From NCBI GenBank assembly GCA_021775355.1, contig JAJFHZ010000026.1:1-64000 (forward strand): a stretch of 64,000 nt of DNA. The letters are read 5' to 3'. This stretch comes from Amylibacter sp. (GTDB lineage Bacteria > Pseudomonadota > Alphaproteobacteria > Rhodobacterales > Rhodobacteraceae). Under the pieces are notes generated by a model, which made no database searches, was not told the DNA's origin, and worked only from the letters and a program-made list of their open reading frames with translations. This document shows, one piece after another, positions 47,459-56,101 of this stretch. Position 1 is the stretch's first letter; each line of letters opens with the position of its first letter. The translations under genes were made by a program, and so were the position numbers.

Positions 47459-49072
47459 TCAGGCTTCAGCCTCCTCTTCGGCATTTGCAGCTTCTTCGGC
47501 GGCCGCATCTTCGGCCAGCTGTTCTTCCGTAACCCAACCTAGCTGCAAACGCGCGTTCATAATCAGCTCTTGTGCTTCTGCCAGTCCCATATCAAAGCTT
47601 TCCAACAGGCCGTCATCTTTGACGCGTTCGCCATCTATTGTGGTATAGCCACCAGCCAATTCCCAGTCAGCACAGGTTGCAAAATCGTCGATGGTTTTTA
47701 CACCGTCTTTGGCTAGAGCCACCAGCATTTGCGGTGTCAGGCCACCAAAGTCGATCAAGCTTTGCTCAAGACCCAGCTCTTTGGCTTCTGCCAGTGCTTT
47801 TGCATTAATCTCTTCCAGGCTTTCGCGCGCACGGGCTTGTAGCTCGTCTGCTGTACCTTGGTCGAAACCGTCAATGACCAGCAATTCGTCCACTTCAACG
47901 TAAGCAACTTCTTCCAGTGTGGCAAAGCCTTCAGATACCAGCAGTTGGGCTACAACTTCGTCGACGTTCATTGTGTCCATGAACAATTTGGAGCGTATTT
48001 CAAATTCAGCCTGACGACGCTCGGATTCTTCAGCTTCAGTCATGATGTCGATATCGAGACCGGTTAGCTGTGACGCAAGGCGCACGTTTTGGCCGCGGCG
48101 GCCAATCGCCAGTGATAATTGCTCTTCCGGGACAACAACCTCGATGCGTTCGGCATCTTCGTCCAGAACAACCTTGCTGACCTCAGCGGGCTGTAATGCG
48201 TTGACCAAGAAAGTAGGTGCATCTTCATTCCAAGGGATGATGTCGATTTTTTCACCGCCCAATTCATTCACAACTGCTTGAACGCGTGAACCGCGCATAC
48301 CAACACACGCCCCAACAGGGTCTATTGAATTGTCATATGAAATCACACCGATTTTCGCGCGTGATCCCGGATCACGGGCAACTGCTTTAATCTCAATGAT
48401 ACCGTCGTAAATCTCTGGTACTTCCATTTTGAACAGCTCAGCCATGAATTCCGGTGCAGTACGTGACAAGAATATCTGTGGGCCACGCATTTCGGAACGC
48501 ACCTCTTTGATATAGGCACGCACGCGATCGCCATTGCGGAACATTTCGCGGTTGATCAACTGATCCCGGCGCAAAACGGCCTCACCACGGCCGACATCAA
48601 CAATGACATTGCCGTATTCAACACGTTTGACCAGACCATTGATGATCTCGCCCTCGCGGTCTTTGAATTCTGAATATTGACGTTCGCGTTCTGCTTCGCG
48701 CACTTTTTGCAAAATAACCTGTTTGGCAGATTGTGCAGCAATACGGCCAAAATCCATTGGCGGCAGATCGTCGATAATCAATGAACCCACTTCGGGGTTA
48801 TCAATATGCGCTTTGGCCTCTTCAACGGTCATTTCCGTTGACATGTTTTCAACCTCTTCCACAACTTCGCGCACGCGTGTCATGGCCAGTTCGCCCGATT
48901 TGCGATCGATATGGGCACGAATATCCAGCTCAGCTCCGTAACGTGATTTGGCCGCCTTTGCCATGCTTTCTTCCATTGCCTGAATGACAAGATCGGGGTC
49001 GATCATTTTTTCACGGGCCACCGCATCCGCGATTTGCAACAGTTCCAGACGGTTTGCACTGGTAATAGCCAT
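47459..49072 (-). CDS. nusA: Transcription termination/antitermination protein NusA
   Basis: NusA binds RNA polymerase and nascent RNA, affecting pausing, termination and antitermination. The 537 residues from ATG 49072 hold the N-terminal polymerase-binding domain, the S1 domain ([21 protein letters not shown]), two KH domains ([43 protein letters not shown]) and helix-hairpin-helix acidic repeats at the C-terminus (about 375-500). In-frame codons upstream to 49129 overlap rimP and are not family-like. Its own leader, before rimP, carries a terminator-like hairpin that NusA could act on. Confidence 0.96.
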   Translation of the reverse strand: MAITSANRLELLQIADAVAREKMIDPDLVIQAMEESMAKAAKSRYGAELDIRAHIDRKSGELAMTRVREVVEEVENMSTEMTVEEAKAHIDNPEVGSLIIDDLPPMDFGRIAAQSAKQVILQKVREAERERQYSEFKDREGEIINGLVKRVEYGNVIVDVGRGEAVLRRDQLINREMFRNGDRVRAYIKEVRSEMRGPQIFLSRTAPEFMAELFKMEVPEIYDGIIEIKAVARDPGSRAKIGVISYDNSIDPVGACVGMRGSRVQAVVNELGGEKIDIIPWNEDAPTFLVNALQPAEVSKVVLDEDAERIEVVVPEEQLSLAIGRRGQNVRLASQLTGLDIDIMTEAEESERRQAEFEIRSKLFMDTMNVDEVVAQLLVSEGFATLEEVAYVEVDELLVIDGFDQGTADELQARARESLEEINAKALAEAKELGLEQSLIDFGGLTPQMLVALAKDGVKTIDDFATCADWELAGGYTTIDGERVKDDGLLESFDMGLAEAQELIMNARLQLGWVTEEQLAEDAAAEEAANAEEEAEA

Positions 49073-49076
49073 GGGT

Positions 49077-49637
49077 TCAGTCCTCTTCGGTTTGAATTTC
49101 GTCGAACGCACTTTCATCAAAGCCGCCATCTTTGCGCGCCTTTAGTGTGTGTGCGATCAGTTCATCGGTTAAGACCAGCTTGGCATCATCCAGCCAGTCA
49201 AATTGCAGGCCGATAATTCCTTCGGGAATTTCAATCAGCACTTCGTTATCTTCAACGCCACGCAATTCGCCCTTAAAGCGTTTGCGCCCGTCAATAAGTT
49301 CTGTAGTTTCGATTTTGGCTTCATATCCCTGCCAAGCTTCGAAATCTTTCAGTCGTGTCAGCGGGCGGTCAATGCCGGGGCTGGACACTTCCAGCGCATA
49401 ATCACCCTCAATCGGGTCTTCTACGTCCAGAATAGCACCTACCTCGGTGGAAATGCGTGCGCAATCATCGACCTCTATGCCACCATCCGGCTTTTCAGCC
49501 ATGATTTGCAAAGTGGTGCGTTTGCCGGACATCAGACGAATGCGCACAAGTTCACACCCCAGACCTTCGATCACGGGGCGTACAATCTGGGCCATGCGTT
49601 TATCAATCGCCGCTTTTGCTATCAAGTCTGACAACAT
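49077..49637 (-). CDS. rimP: Ribosome maturation factor RimP
   Basis: RimP is needed for 30S subunit assembly. The 186 residues from ATG 49637 show the N-terminal domain ([55 protein letters not shown]) and the SH3-like C-terminal domain. The GGAG ribosome site lies directly after the T-run of the leader hairpin. nusA begins four bases after the rimP stop. Confidence 0.95.
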   Translation of the reverse strand: MLSDLIAKAAIDKRMAQIVRPVIEGLGCELVRIRLMSGKRTTLQIMAEKPDGGIEVDDCARISTEVGAILDVEDPIEGDYALEVSSPGIDRPLTRLKDFEAWQGYEAKIETTELIDGRKRFKGELRGVEDNEVLIEIPEGIIGLQFDWLDDAKLVLTDELIAHTLKARKDGGFDESAFDEIQTEED

Positions 49638-49650
49638 TATCTCCAAGCAC

Positions 49651-49672
49651 AAAAAAACGGGCAGCTGCCCGT
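49651..49672 (-). terminator. Terminator-like hairpin immediately before rimP
   Basis: On the minus strand the perfect palindrome ACGGGCAGCTGCCCGT (49672-49657) is followed by a run of seven T, ending 13 bases before the rimP ATG. It can terminate the glutamine synthetase-like transcript, and it also lies downstream of the putative rimP promoter at 49729-49757, making it a likely attenuator. Confidence 0.82.
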
Positions 49673-49728
49673 CGAGAATTTCCGATGGAAGTCTGGGGAT
49701 GGAAGCCAGTCTTACCGCTGTTGATGTG

Positions 49729-49757
49729 GATATAGGCTGGCTTCAAAGGATATGCAA
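49729..49757 (-). promoter_or_regulatory. Putative rimP-nusA-infB promoter
   Basis: On the minus strand TTGCAT (49757-49752), a 17-base spacer and TATATC (49734-49729) lie about 92-120 bases ahead of the rimP ATG and after the stop of the preceding gene. The predicted leader is about 85 bases and contains the hairpin at 49651-49672. Confidence 0.5.
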
Positions 49758-49763
49758 GGGGAA

Positions 49764-51077
49764 TTAAGCAGTATCCAAGTATGTCCTATATTCAAACGCG
49801 CTGACCTCTGCCGTGAAGCGTTCAAGTTCCTGACGTTTTGCCTTTAGATATATGCTGCGCAGGATGGGTGCGAATATATCGTCCATGCCTGCTGTGCTTT
49901 CAAAGGCATCCAGTGCATCCTGCCAATTTGTTGGCAAAGCGGGTAAATCTGCCGCGAAAGCATCGCCTTTGGTTGCCGGGGCAGGAAGCCGTGCGTTATC
50001 AATACCCATTAAGGCTGCACCCAGGATTGCAGCCAATACCAGATAAGCGTTTGCGTCAGCACCAGCCACACGGTGTTCAATGCGTCGTGCAACATCCGGC
50101 CCGCCCGGAATGCGTATGGCTGTTGTGCGGTTTTCATAACCCCAGCCAACAGCACAAGGGGCATGACAGTTCGGGGCAAAGCGGCGGTAAGAATTATAAT
50201 GTGGGGCAAACAGGGCCATGGATGCGGGCATCATATCCAGACAGCCTGCAACCGCATGGCGCAGTATTTCAGAACCGTCTTCTGTACCGTTGGCAAAAAT
50301 ATTATTGCCGTCTTTATCAAGAATGGAAAAATGAGCATGCAGACCGTTACCGGGCCGATCGCCAAACGGCTTGGCCATAAAGGTTGCAGCCAGCCCTTGA
50401 TCGCGCGCAACAGATCGCACAATGCGCTTAAAAAACATAGCATCATCCGCGGCGCGTAACGGGTCAGGTACATGATTAAGGTTAATTTCGAATTGACCGG
50501 TGCCCGCTTCGGAAATTGCCGCATCCGCAGGCACCCCCCATGCTTCGCATTCAGCATAGACGGCGTTTAGAAAGGGTTCATGCAGATCGAGCGTGTCCAA
50601 TGATTCCAAAACCTGAAACTCTTGTTTGATCGGTGCCGTTTGGGCTGTTCCATAGGCCGCATTTGGGTCGGTTAGATAAAATTCCAACTCTGTGGCGACA
50701 ACCACAGTAAGATCACGGGCCTTATATTGATCGACAATTTTAGCCAACGCCTGACGCGGATCACCTAAAAAAGGTGTTTTGTCTTCTTGCAGAAATGTAC
50801 ATGGAACCAATACCGCAGACTCTATAGTTGTCGATAGCTTTAACGGGCCGCGCCCGGTTGGCACGCAATACCCGTCACTGTCGCCAGATGCAAAAACCAA
50901 TTCACTATCGGCAATATCATTGCCCCATATATCAATCCCGCAAATCGAAAGTGGCATACGAAAGCCATCTTTTAATACCGTATCCAGTTTTTTTGCGGGC
51001 ATTCGTTTCCCGCGCATTTGTCCGTTAAGATCAAAAACGCCAACTTGAACATTCGGATTTTGTGGAGTGTTTGTCAT
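49764..51077 (-). CDS. Glutamine synthetase family protein (GlnT/PuuA-like)
   Basis: The 437 residues have the fold of glutamine synthetase: an N-terminal beta-grasp part (VGVFDLNGQMRGKRMP), and the catalytic domain with ELEFYL, EAGTGQFEINL, NGLHAHFSIL and the NSYRRFAPNCHAP / GWGYENRTTAIRIP blocks for glutamate and ATP binding. The substitution pattern and the opening resemble gamma-glutamylpolyamine or other gamma-glutamylamide synthetases rather than housekeeping GlnA. Its position opposite a LysR regulator suggests induced use in amine or polyamine breakdown; the substrate is not known. Confidence 0.88.
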   Translation of the reverse strand: MTNTPQNPNVQVGVFDLNGQMRGKRMPAKKLDTVLKDGFRMPLSICGIDIWGNDIADSELVFASGDSDGYCVPTGRGPLKLSTTIESAVLVPCTFLQEDKTPFLGDPRQALAKIVDQYKARDLTVVVATELEFYLTDPNAAYGTAQTAPIKQEFQVLESLDTLDLHEPFLNAVYAECEAWGVPADAAISEAGTGQFEINLNHVPDPLRAADDAMFFKRIVRSVARDQGLAATFMAKPFGDRPGNGLHAHFSILDKDGNNIFANGTEDGSEILRHAVAGCLDMMPASMALFAPHYNSYRRFAPNCHAPCAVGWGYENRTTAIRIPGGPDVARRIEHRVAGADANAYLVLAAILGAALMGIDNARLPAPATKGDAFAADLPALPTNWQDALDAFESTAGMDDIFAPILRSIYLKAKRQELERFTAEVSAFEYRTYLDTA

Positions 51078-51310
51078 GATTCGGGCGTTGGGTTCGGAAG
51101 GATCAATAATTAGATCAAATTATTGCATAAGGTCAATCAATGATATGTAAATTGTAGATTTTTGGTAAATATATAGGAAATTTTGCAATAATTAGATGAA
51201 ATCTATATGCAAAACACGGCAAAAACAGTTTGTTTCCCAATTGTTGACAAAATTGAATGCGAAACAATAGCCAGTATGTAACCAGGATTTAAGTAACGAG
51301 GATTGTCAGT

Positions 51311-52216
51311 ATGGACAGATTAATGGAGATGGAGGCCTTTGCGAAGGTCGTCGATAACGGTGGCTTTACGGATGCTGCCAAAAAAATGGGTTTATCAAAA
51401 TCAGCGGTATCAAAACACGTGTCTTCCTTAGAGGCGCGTCTTGGTGCGCGATTGCTTAATCGGACGACCCGCCGTGTTAGCCCAACCGAAATCGGTTTGG
51501 CCTATTATGACAAAGCGAAACAGGTTTTAGTCGATGCGATCGAAGCCGATGCTATGGTATCATGTATGCAAATCGCGCCACGTGGGTCGTTGCGATTAGC
51601 GGCTTCCCCCGATTTTGGCGGAAACCATCTTTCCAGTGCGCTGGGGGATTTCTTGGGCCTATATCCTGATGTGTCCGTTGATATGGTTTTAAGCAATAGG
51701 AATTTGGATCCCGTTGCAGACAGTTTCGATTTGGTTATTCGCGTCGGTCAACAACAAGACAGCAGTATTATGGCCAAGAAGCTTGCTTCAACCAGAATGC
51801 AAATTATCGGGTCACCCGCTTATTTTGAGAAACACGGGATGCCGACCAAAATAGACGATCTAAACCAGCATAGCTTGTTGCATTATTCCCACCAGCCTTC
51901 GGGTAGCGTTTGGAAGCTGGAATCGGCCTCGGGTGAAAAACGGACTATCCGCGCAAGTGGCAATTTAACTGCAAACGACGGACATTCTTTATTACAGGCG
52001 GCCGAAGCAGGTCTTGGAATTGCATACCTTCCTTGCTTTTTGTACCATGACGCGCTTGAAAGCGGTCGTATAATGGCCGCTTTAACTGACTTGCCTGTGC
52101 AATCGCAGGATATTTACGCAATGTACCCGCATGGGCAATATACACAGCCTAAACTGCGTGCATTTCTGGATTTTCTGGCAGAGCATTTCAAGCACAAAGG
52201 TATGGGTGCTTGGTAA
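51311..52216 (+). CDS. LysR-family transcriptional regulator
   Basis: The 301 residues start with the LysR winged helix-turn-helix (about 1-60: MEAFAKVVDNGGFTDAAKKM, LSKSAVSKHVSSLEARLG, LLNRTTRRVSPTEIG) and a periplasmic-binding-like effector domain (about 90-295). The LLNRTTRRV form is typical of the AaeR/DhcR-like subgroup. It is divergent from the glutamine synthetase-like gene with a 233-base AT-rich gap, the usual LysR arrangement for controlling the neighbour. Confidence 0.92.
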   Translation: MDRLMEMEAFAKVVDNGGFTDAAKKMGLSKSAVSKHVSSLEARLGARLLNRTTRRVSPTEIGLAYYDKAKQVLVDAIEADAMVSCMQIAPRGSLRLAASPDFGGNHLSSALGDFLGLYPDVSVDMVLSNRNLDPVADSFDLVIRVGQQQDSSIMAKKLASTRMQIIGSPAYFEKHGMPTKIDDLNQHSLLHYSHQPSGSVWKLESASGEKRTIRASGNLTANDGHSLLQAAEAGLGIAYLPCFLYHDALESGRIMAALTDLPVQSQDIYAMYPHGQYTQPKLRAFLDFLAEHFKHKGMGAW

Positions 52217-52226
52217 AGATCGCCCT

Positions 52227-52946
52227 TTAGGCTAAATTTTTGCGGCGGTAATGATAAGCTGCCGCTTCAACCATTCCCAGGTTTTCATACAGGGTTCGTG
52301 CGGGGATATTCGCGCGAACAGTTAATACTGCCACCCAATCACAATTTTGATCTTTTGCCCATTGGCAAGCTTTATACATCATGGTGTTTGCAATGCCCTT
52401 GCGTCGGTGATCCGATGCAACCTCAACCGCATGTACCATAGCAATATCTTTATATGCGGCGGCAAAAGCAACGCCCATTTTATCAGCACTTAGTATTGTT
52501 TTTGGGGTTTTTACGCGCGCCATAACATTCAAGCGGCCCCGATCTATTCCACCCGCTGCCCAAATAGATTTTGTATCTTGATTTGGCACATCAAGCAGTT
52601 GAATTTCTTGCGTAGCTATTGGTAAATTGCGTAAAAGCTTATCGGTTTGCGCAACCAGAATAACCACGGGATCAATAATTTCATACCCCAAGGCCTGCAA
52701 TTTAGTATCCAGATCAGCGTCCGTATTGCGGATCATAAACAAAGGCGTTTGATCAAGTGACACCATCTTTGCAACTGCAGAGCTAATTTTAATGCCTTGT
52801 GTGTTGGGCAAACGAGTTGCGGCAGAAACCCGTTGGCCACCGCCGGCCCCTTCACGGATTAACCAGCCTTCGACGTTGTGAAAAGCATATGGCGACCAAG
52901 TGGCATCAATGGCATCGAATAGATTAGTTTGGGTCGGAAGCTTCAC
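52227..52946 (-). CDS. GNAT-family N-acetyltransferase
   Basis: The 239-residue protein has a C-terminal GNAT fold (about 130-235): the acetyl-CoA loop lies in EVASDHRRKGIANTMMYKA, and a Y residue near ARTLYENLGMVEAAAYHYRR is the likely general acid. The N-terminal half is a less conserved GNAT-like repeat. The substrate is unknown. It is read from ATG 52946, four bases after the CinA-like gene on the same strand, so they form a pair. Confidence 0.85.
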   Translation of the reverse strand: MKLPTQTNLFDAIDATWSPYAFHNVEGWLIREGAGGGQRVSAATRLPNTQGIKISSAVAKMVSLDQTPLFMIRNTDADLDTKLQALGYEIIDPVVILVAQTDKLLRNLPIATQEIQLLDVPNQDTKSIWAAGGIDRGRLNVMARVKTPKTILSADKMGVAFAAAYKDIAMVHAVEVASDHRRKGIANTMMYKACQWAKDQNCDWVAVLTVRANIPARTLYENLGMVEAAAYHYRRKNLA

Positions 52947-52950
52947 GGGC

Positions 52951-53676
52951 CTAATCTTTTAGAAACGTTTTGCGTATTAAGGCTGCAACCTCTGATACTC
53001 TGGTTGCATTGGGTGAACGTATTACCAGATTACATCCAAAGGCCCCGTTATCATAATAAGGATATGACCCGATGGATGTGTCAGGGTGATTTTTTGCAAT
53101 AACGCCAAGTTGTTTGGCTATATCACCCTCTTTCATTTTTAGGCTAACGGTTTTAGATAAAACCTCTTTCCCCGATGTCAGTTTTGGCAACAGTCCTGCA
53201 AGCATGGCCCTGAAGATGGTTGGAACGCCTGCCATGACATGAACGTTTTCCATTGAAAATCCCGGCGCTTTGGAAACCGGGTTGTCTATTAAGTCAGCCC
53301 CATCGGGAATACGCGCCATACGCAGGCGGGTTTCGGTTAGTTCGATATCAGGGGATTTGTAATTTTTGGCTAGTGCAGCCCGCGCATCGGCTCGCACATC
53401 TATCGAAACGTCAAAAGCCTTGGCAATACAGTCTGCCGTAATATCATCATGGGTCGGCCCAATGCCGCCGCTAGTAAAGACGTTTGTGTATTTCATGCGC
53501 AACGTATTTACGGCGTCAATGATCTGGGCTTCATCATCGGACACAACGCGTATTTCTTCCAGATCGACACCCATTAGGGTCAGTTGTTGGGCTAAATGGT
53601 TTGAATTGGTATCCTGCGTACGTCCGGACAGGATTTCATCCCCAATAACGATCATAGCGGCAGTTGGATTGCTCAT
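52951..53676 (-). CDS. CinA/MoaB-type (molybdopterin-binding-like) protein
   Basis: The 241 residues make up one MoCF-biosynthesis-like domain: AAMIVIGDEILSGRTQDTN, VFTSGGIGPTHDDITADCIA, and GAPGFSMEN-like KAPGFSMENVHVMAGVP. This is the N-terminal half of CinA, without the C-terminal NMN deamidase domain, as in many alphaproteobacterial 'competence/damage-inducible protein A' genes. Standalone members are thought to act as nucleotide pyrophosphatases; this is not proven. It is divergent from sfsA. Confidence 0.88.
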   Translation of the reverse strand: MSNPTAAMIVIGDEILSGRTQDTNSNHLAQQLTLMGVDLEEIRVVSDDEAQIIDAVNTLRMKYTNVFTSGGIGPTHDDITADCIAKAFDVSIDVRADARAALAKNYKSPDIELTETRLRMARIPDGADLIDNPVSKAPGFSMENVHVMAGVPTIFRAMLAGLLPKLTSGKEVLSKTVSLKMKEGDIAKQLGVIAKNHPDTSIGSYPYYDNGAFGCNLVIRSPNATRVSEVAALIRKTFLKD

Positions 53677-53716
53677 CTGACTTGTCCTTATTTATTCGGA
53701 GGCATAGGTTTTGTGC

Positions 53717-54436
53717 ATGAAATTCGAAACACCCCTGATACCCGCAACACTTATCCGTAGATATAAACGTTTTCTGGCAGACGTCACGCTAAACGATGGA
53801 CGTGAAGTAACGGCCCACGTCGCCAATCCCGGCTCTATGCTAGGTATGAAGCATGCGGGGCTGCGAGTTTGGTTGGAGCAGAACGATGACCCCAAGCGCA
53901 AACTGAAATATTCATGGAAGCTGGCAGAGCTGGAAGACGGAACGTTTATCGGGGTGGATACCGGCTTGCCCAATAAAATTGTGGCTGAGGCTTTGCAGGG
54001 CGGCTTAGCCGCTCAATTGGGTTACACACATATCCGCCCGGAAGTAAAATATGGCGAAAACTCACGTGTTGATTTTCTGCTGACAGACGATAATAAACCT
54101 GATTGTTATCTGGAAGTGAAAAGTGTCACGCTTTCACGTAGTGCGGGTTTGGGTGAATTTCCCGATAGCGTGACCAAGCGCGGGGCAAAGCACATGGAAG
54201 AACTGGTGCGCATGGTTGCAGAGGGTCACTGTGCGATTTTGCTGTATCTGGTGCAACGAAACGACATCAACAGTTTTACTGTTGCGGATGATATTGACCC
54301 TGAATACCAGCGGGTGGCTATAAGGGCAAAAAAAGCAGGGGTTGAGTTTCTGTGTTATGGCACAAAGATTTCCAAGGCGGGTATTTGCCTTGATGCAAGC
54401 TCTATGATCTTACCTCTGGTCAGTGTTACGGATTAG
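53717..54436 (+). CDS. sfsA: DNA/RNA nuclease SfsA
   Basis: The 239 residues from ATG 53717 are a full SfsA: FETPLIPATLIRRYKRFLADV, ANPGSMLGMKHAGL, the nuclease core SRVDFLLTDD and CYLEVKSVTLSR, and FPDSVTKRGAKHMEEL. First described as a sugar fermentation stimulation protein, it has a PD-(D/E)xK-type nuclease core; its cellular role is uncertain. A TTG two codons upstream is another possible start. Confidence 0.93.
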   Translation: MKFETPLIPATLIRRYKRFLADVTLNDGREVTAHVANPGSMLGMKHAGLRVWLEQNDDPKRKLKYSWKLAELEDGTFIGVDTGLPNKIVAEALQGGLAAQLGYTHIRPEVKYGENSRVDFLLTDDNKPDCYLEVKSVTLSRSAGLGEFPDSVTKRGAKHMEELVRMVAEGHCAILLYLVQRNDINSFTVADDIDPEYQRVAIRAKKAGVEFLCYGTKISKAGICLDASSMILPLVSVTD

Positions 54437-54478
54437 GGCTATTGAGCATTGCAGTATAAGACTACGGAGTATGGTACT

Positions 54479-55288
54479 TTGGAAAGCACAAAGAAACCAC
54501 GGCTAAACGCAGACGGTATTACCATTCATTCAAAGGAAGACTTTGAAGGCATGCGCCGTGCCGGGCGTTTGGCGGCTGAAATTCTGGATATGATCGGCCC
54601 ATATGTACAGCCGGGCGTCACCACGGAATATCTGGATCAACTGTGCCACGATTTTATGATCGCCAATAATTCCGTGCCTGCTACATTGGGCTATCGCGGC
54701 TATCCAAAATCCAGCTGTATCTCGATCAATCATGTTGTGTGCCACGGTATTCCGTCTGAGAAAAAGCTGAAAGATGGTGACATTCTGAATATTGATGTGA
54801 CCTGTATTCTGGATGGTTGGTTTGGTGATAATTCGCGGATGTATGTTGCTGGCACCTTGTCGCGCAAAGCAGAACGTTTGATCAAAGTCACCCATGACGC
54901 GCTGATGCTGGGAATTGATCAGGTCAAACCCGGCAATACGTTTGGTGATATCGGGGCCGCAATCCAGAAATATGCTGAAGCACATCGTTGTTCTGTCGTG
55001 CGGGATTTCTGCGGGCATGGGCTGGGTCGTGTGTTTCACGCACCGCCAAATGTGTTACACTACGGCAATTGGGGGACCGGTAATGTGCTGGAAGAGGGCA
55101 TGTTTTTTACCATTGAGCCGATGATAAATCTGGGCAAACCCCACACCAAGATATTGGCGGATGACTGGACGGCCGTGACAAAAGATAAATCTTTGTCCGC
55201 GCAGTTTGAACATTCAATCGGCGTCACGGCGGATGGGTGTGAGATTTTCACCTTGTCTCCTAATGGCACATTCCACCCAACCTATTAG
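54479..55288 (+). CDS. map: Type I methionine aminopeptidase
   Basis: Map removes the N-terminal methionine of new proteins. The five metal ligands are seen in DILNIDVTCILDGWFGDNSRMY (two Asp), CGHGLGRVFH (His), FFTIEPM (Glu) and QFEHSIGVT (Glu). Start choice is uncertain: TTG 54479 follows GGAG at nine bases and gives an N-terminus typical of relatives (about 269 residues); TTG 54449 would add ten residues. No good ATG exists, which is unusual. It lies about 43 bases after sfsA in the same direction. Confidence 0.9.
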   Translation: MESTKKPRLNADGITIHSKEDFEGMRRAGRLAAEILDMIGPYVQPGVTTEYLDQLCHDFMIANNSVPATLGYRGYPKSSCISINHVVCHGIPSEKKLKDGDILNIDVTCILDGWFGDNSRMYVAGTLSRKAERLIKVTHDALMLGIDQVKPGNTFGDIGAAIQKYAEAHRCSVVRDFCGHGLGRVFHAPPNVLHYGNWGTGNVLEEGMFFTIEPMINLGKPHTKILADDWTAVTKDKSLSAQFEHSIGVTADGCEIFTLSPNGTFHPTY

Positions 55289-55387
55289 GTTACTAGGCTG
55301 ATTTCCTATAAACCATTGGTTAACCAATGCGCGCAACTATGGCTTGTGTCAGCGAATCTACAAAACTCCGAATTTGCCGAAGCTGCG

Positions 55388-56101
55388 ATGCTTGGGTTTA
55401 GTCTGTCGCAAGCAGCGGTTACTGACCCCAAGAAACTTCAAAACAGACATCGTGCTGAATTGCGTGCGCGTTTTTTGAAAGGTGGCGTACGGGCGGTTGC
55501 CGATTTTGAATTGCTGGAACTGATCATTTGTCGTGCAATTCCGCATCGTGATGTGCGGCCCCTTTGTAAATTGCTGCTAAAACGATTCGGCAGCTTTAAC
55601 GGTGTTATCACTGCGTCCGATAGCAATCTGCGAAAAATACGGGGGGTTGGTCAGTCTGTTGTAAATGAGTTGAAAATCGTTCAGGCAACGGCCTACAGAA
55701 TGGCACAATTACAGGTTTTGGACAAAGATGTTCTAACCACTTGGGATCAGCTGATTGCATATTGCAGATCAAGAATGGCGCACTTGGCCCATGAAGAATT
55801 TCGGGTTTTGTTTCTGGATAGTAAAAACGTGTTGATAGCGGATGAGTGTTTGCAGTCCGGTATTGTTAACCATGTGCCCGTTTATCCCCGCCAAATAGCC
55901 AAACGTGCACTGGAGTTGGATGCGTGTGCGATTATTCTGGTTCATAATCATCCCAGCGGTGATCCGAAACCATCCAATGCAGATATTGCCGTGACGGTGG
56001 ACGTTATAGATGCGCTAAGTGCGCTTGCTATTAATGTGCATGACCATGTGATTATTGGTGCGACTGGTGAAACAAGCTTCAAAGCATGCGGTTTGATTTA
56101 A
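55388..56101 (+). CDS. radC: RadC/JAB-domain DNA repair protein
   Basis: The protein has an N-terminal helix-hairpin-helix region (about 20-85: HRAELRARFLKGGVRAVADFELLELIICRAIP, IRGVGQSVVNELK described in parts) and the JAB metalloprotease domain with the zinc motif HNHPSGDPKPSNAD. The original link of RadC to DNA repair has been withdrawn, so its function is unclear. ATG 55388 gives 237 residues; the frame stays open back to TTG 55316. The stop overlaps that of the OmpA-like gene by four bases. Confidence 0.88.
   Translation: MLGFSLSQAAVTDPKKLQNRHRAELRARFLKGGVRAVADFELLELIICRAIPHRDVRPLCKLLLKRFGSFNGVITASDSNLRKIRGVGQSVVNELKIVQATAYRMAQLQVLDKDVLTTWDQLIAYCRSRMAHLAHEEFRVLFLDSKNVLIADECLQSGIVNHVPVYPRQIAKRALELDACAIILVHNHPSGDPKPSNADIAVTVDVIDALSALAINVHDHVIIGATGETSFKACGLI

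Noticed and set aside
51244..51280. LysR gene promoter with TTGACA at 51244-51249
   Set aside because: The -35 is perfect, but no -10 hexamer occurs at 16-18 bases; the nearest TATGTA is 25 bases away.
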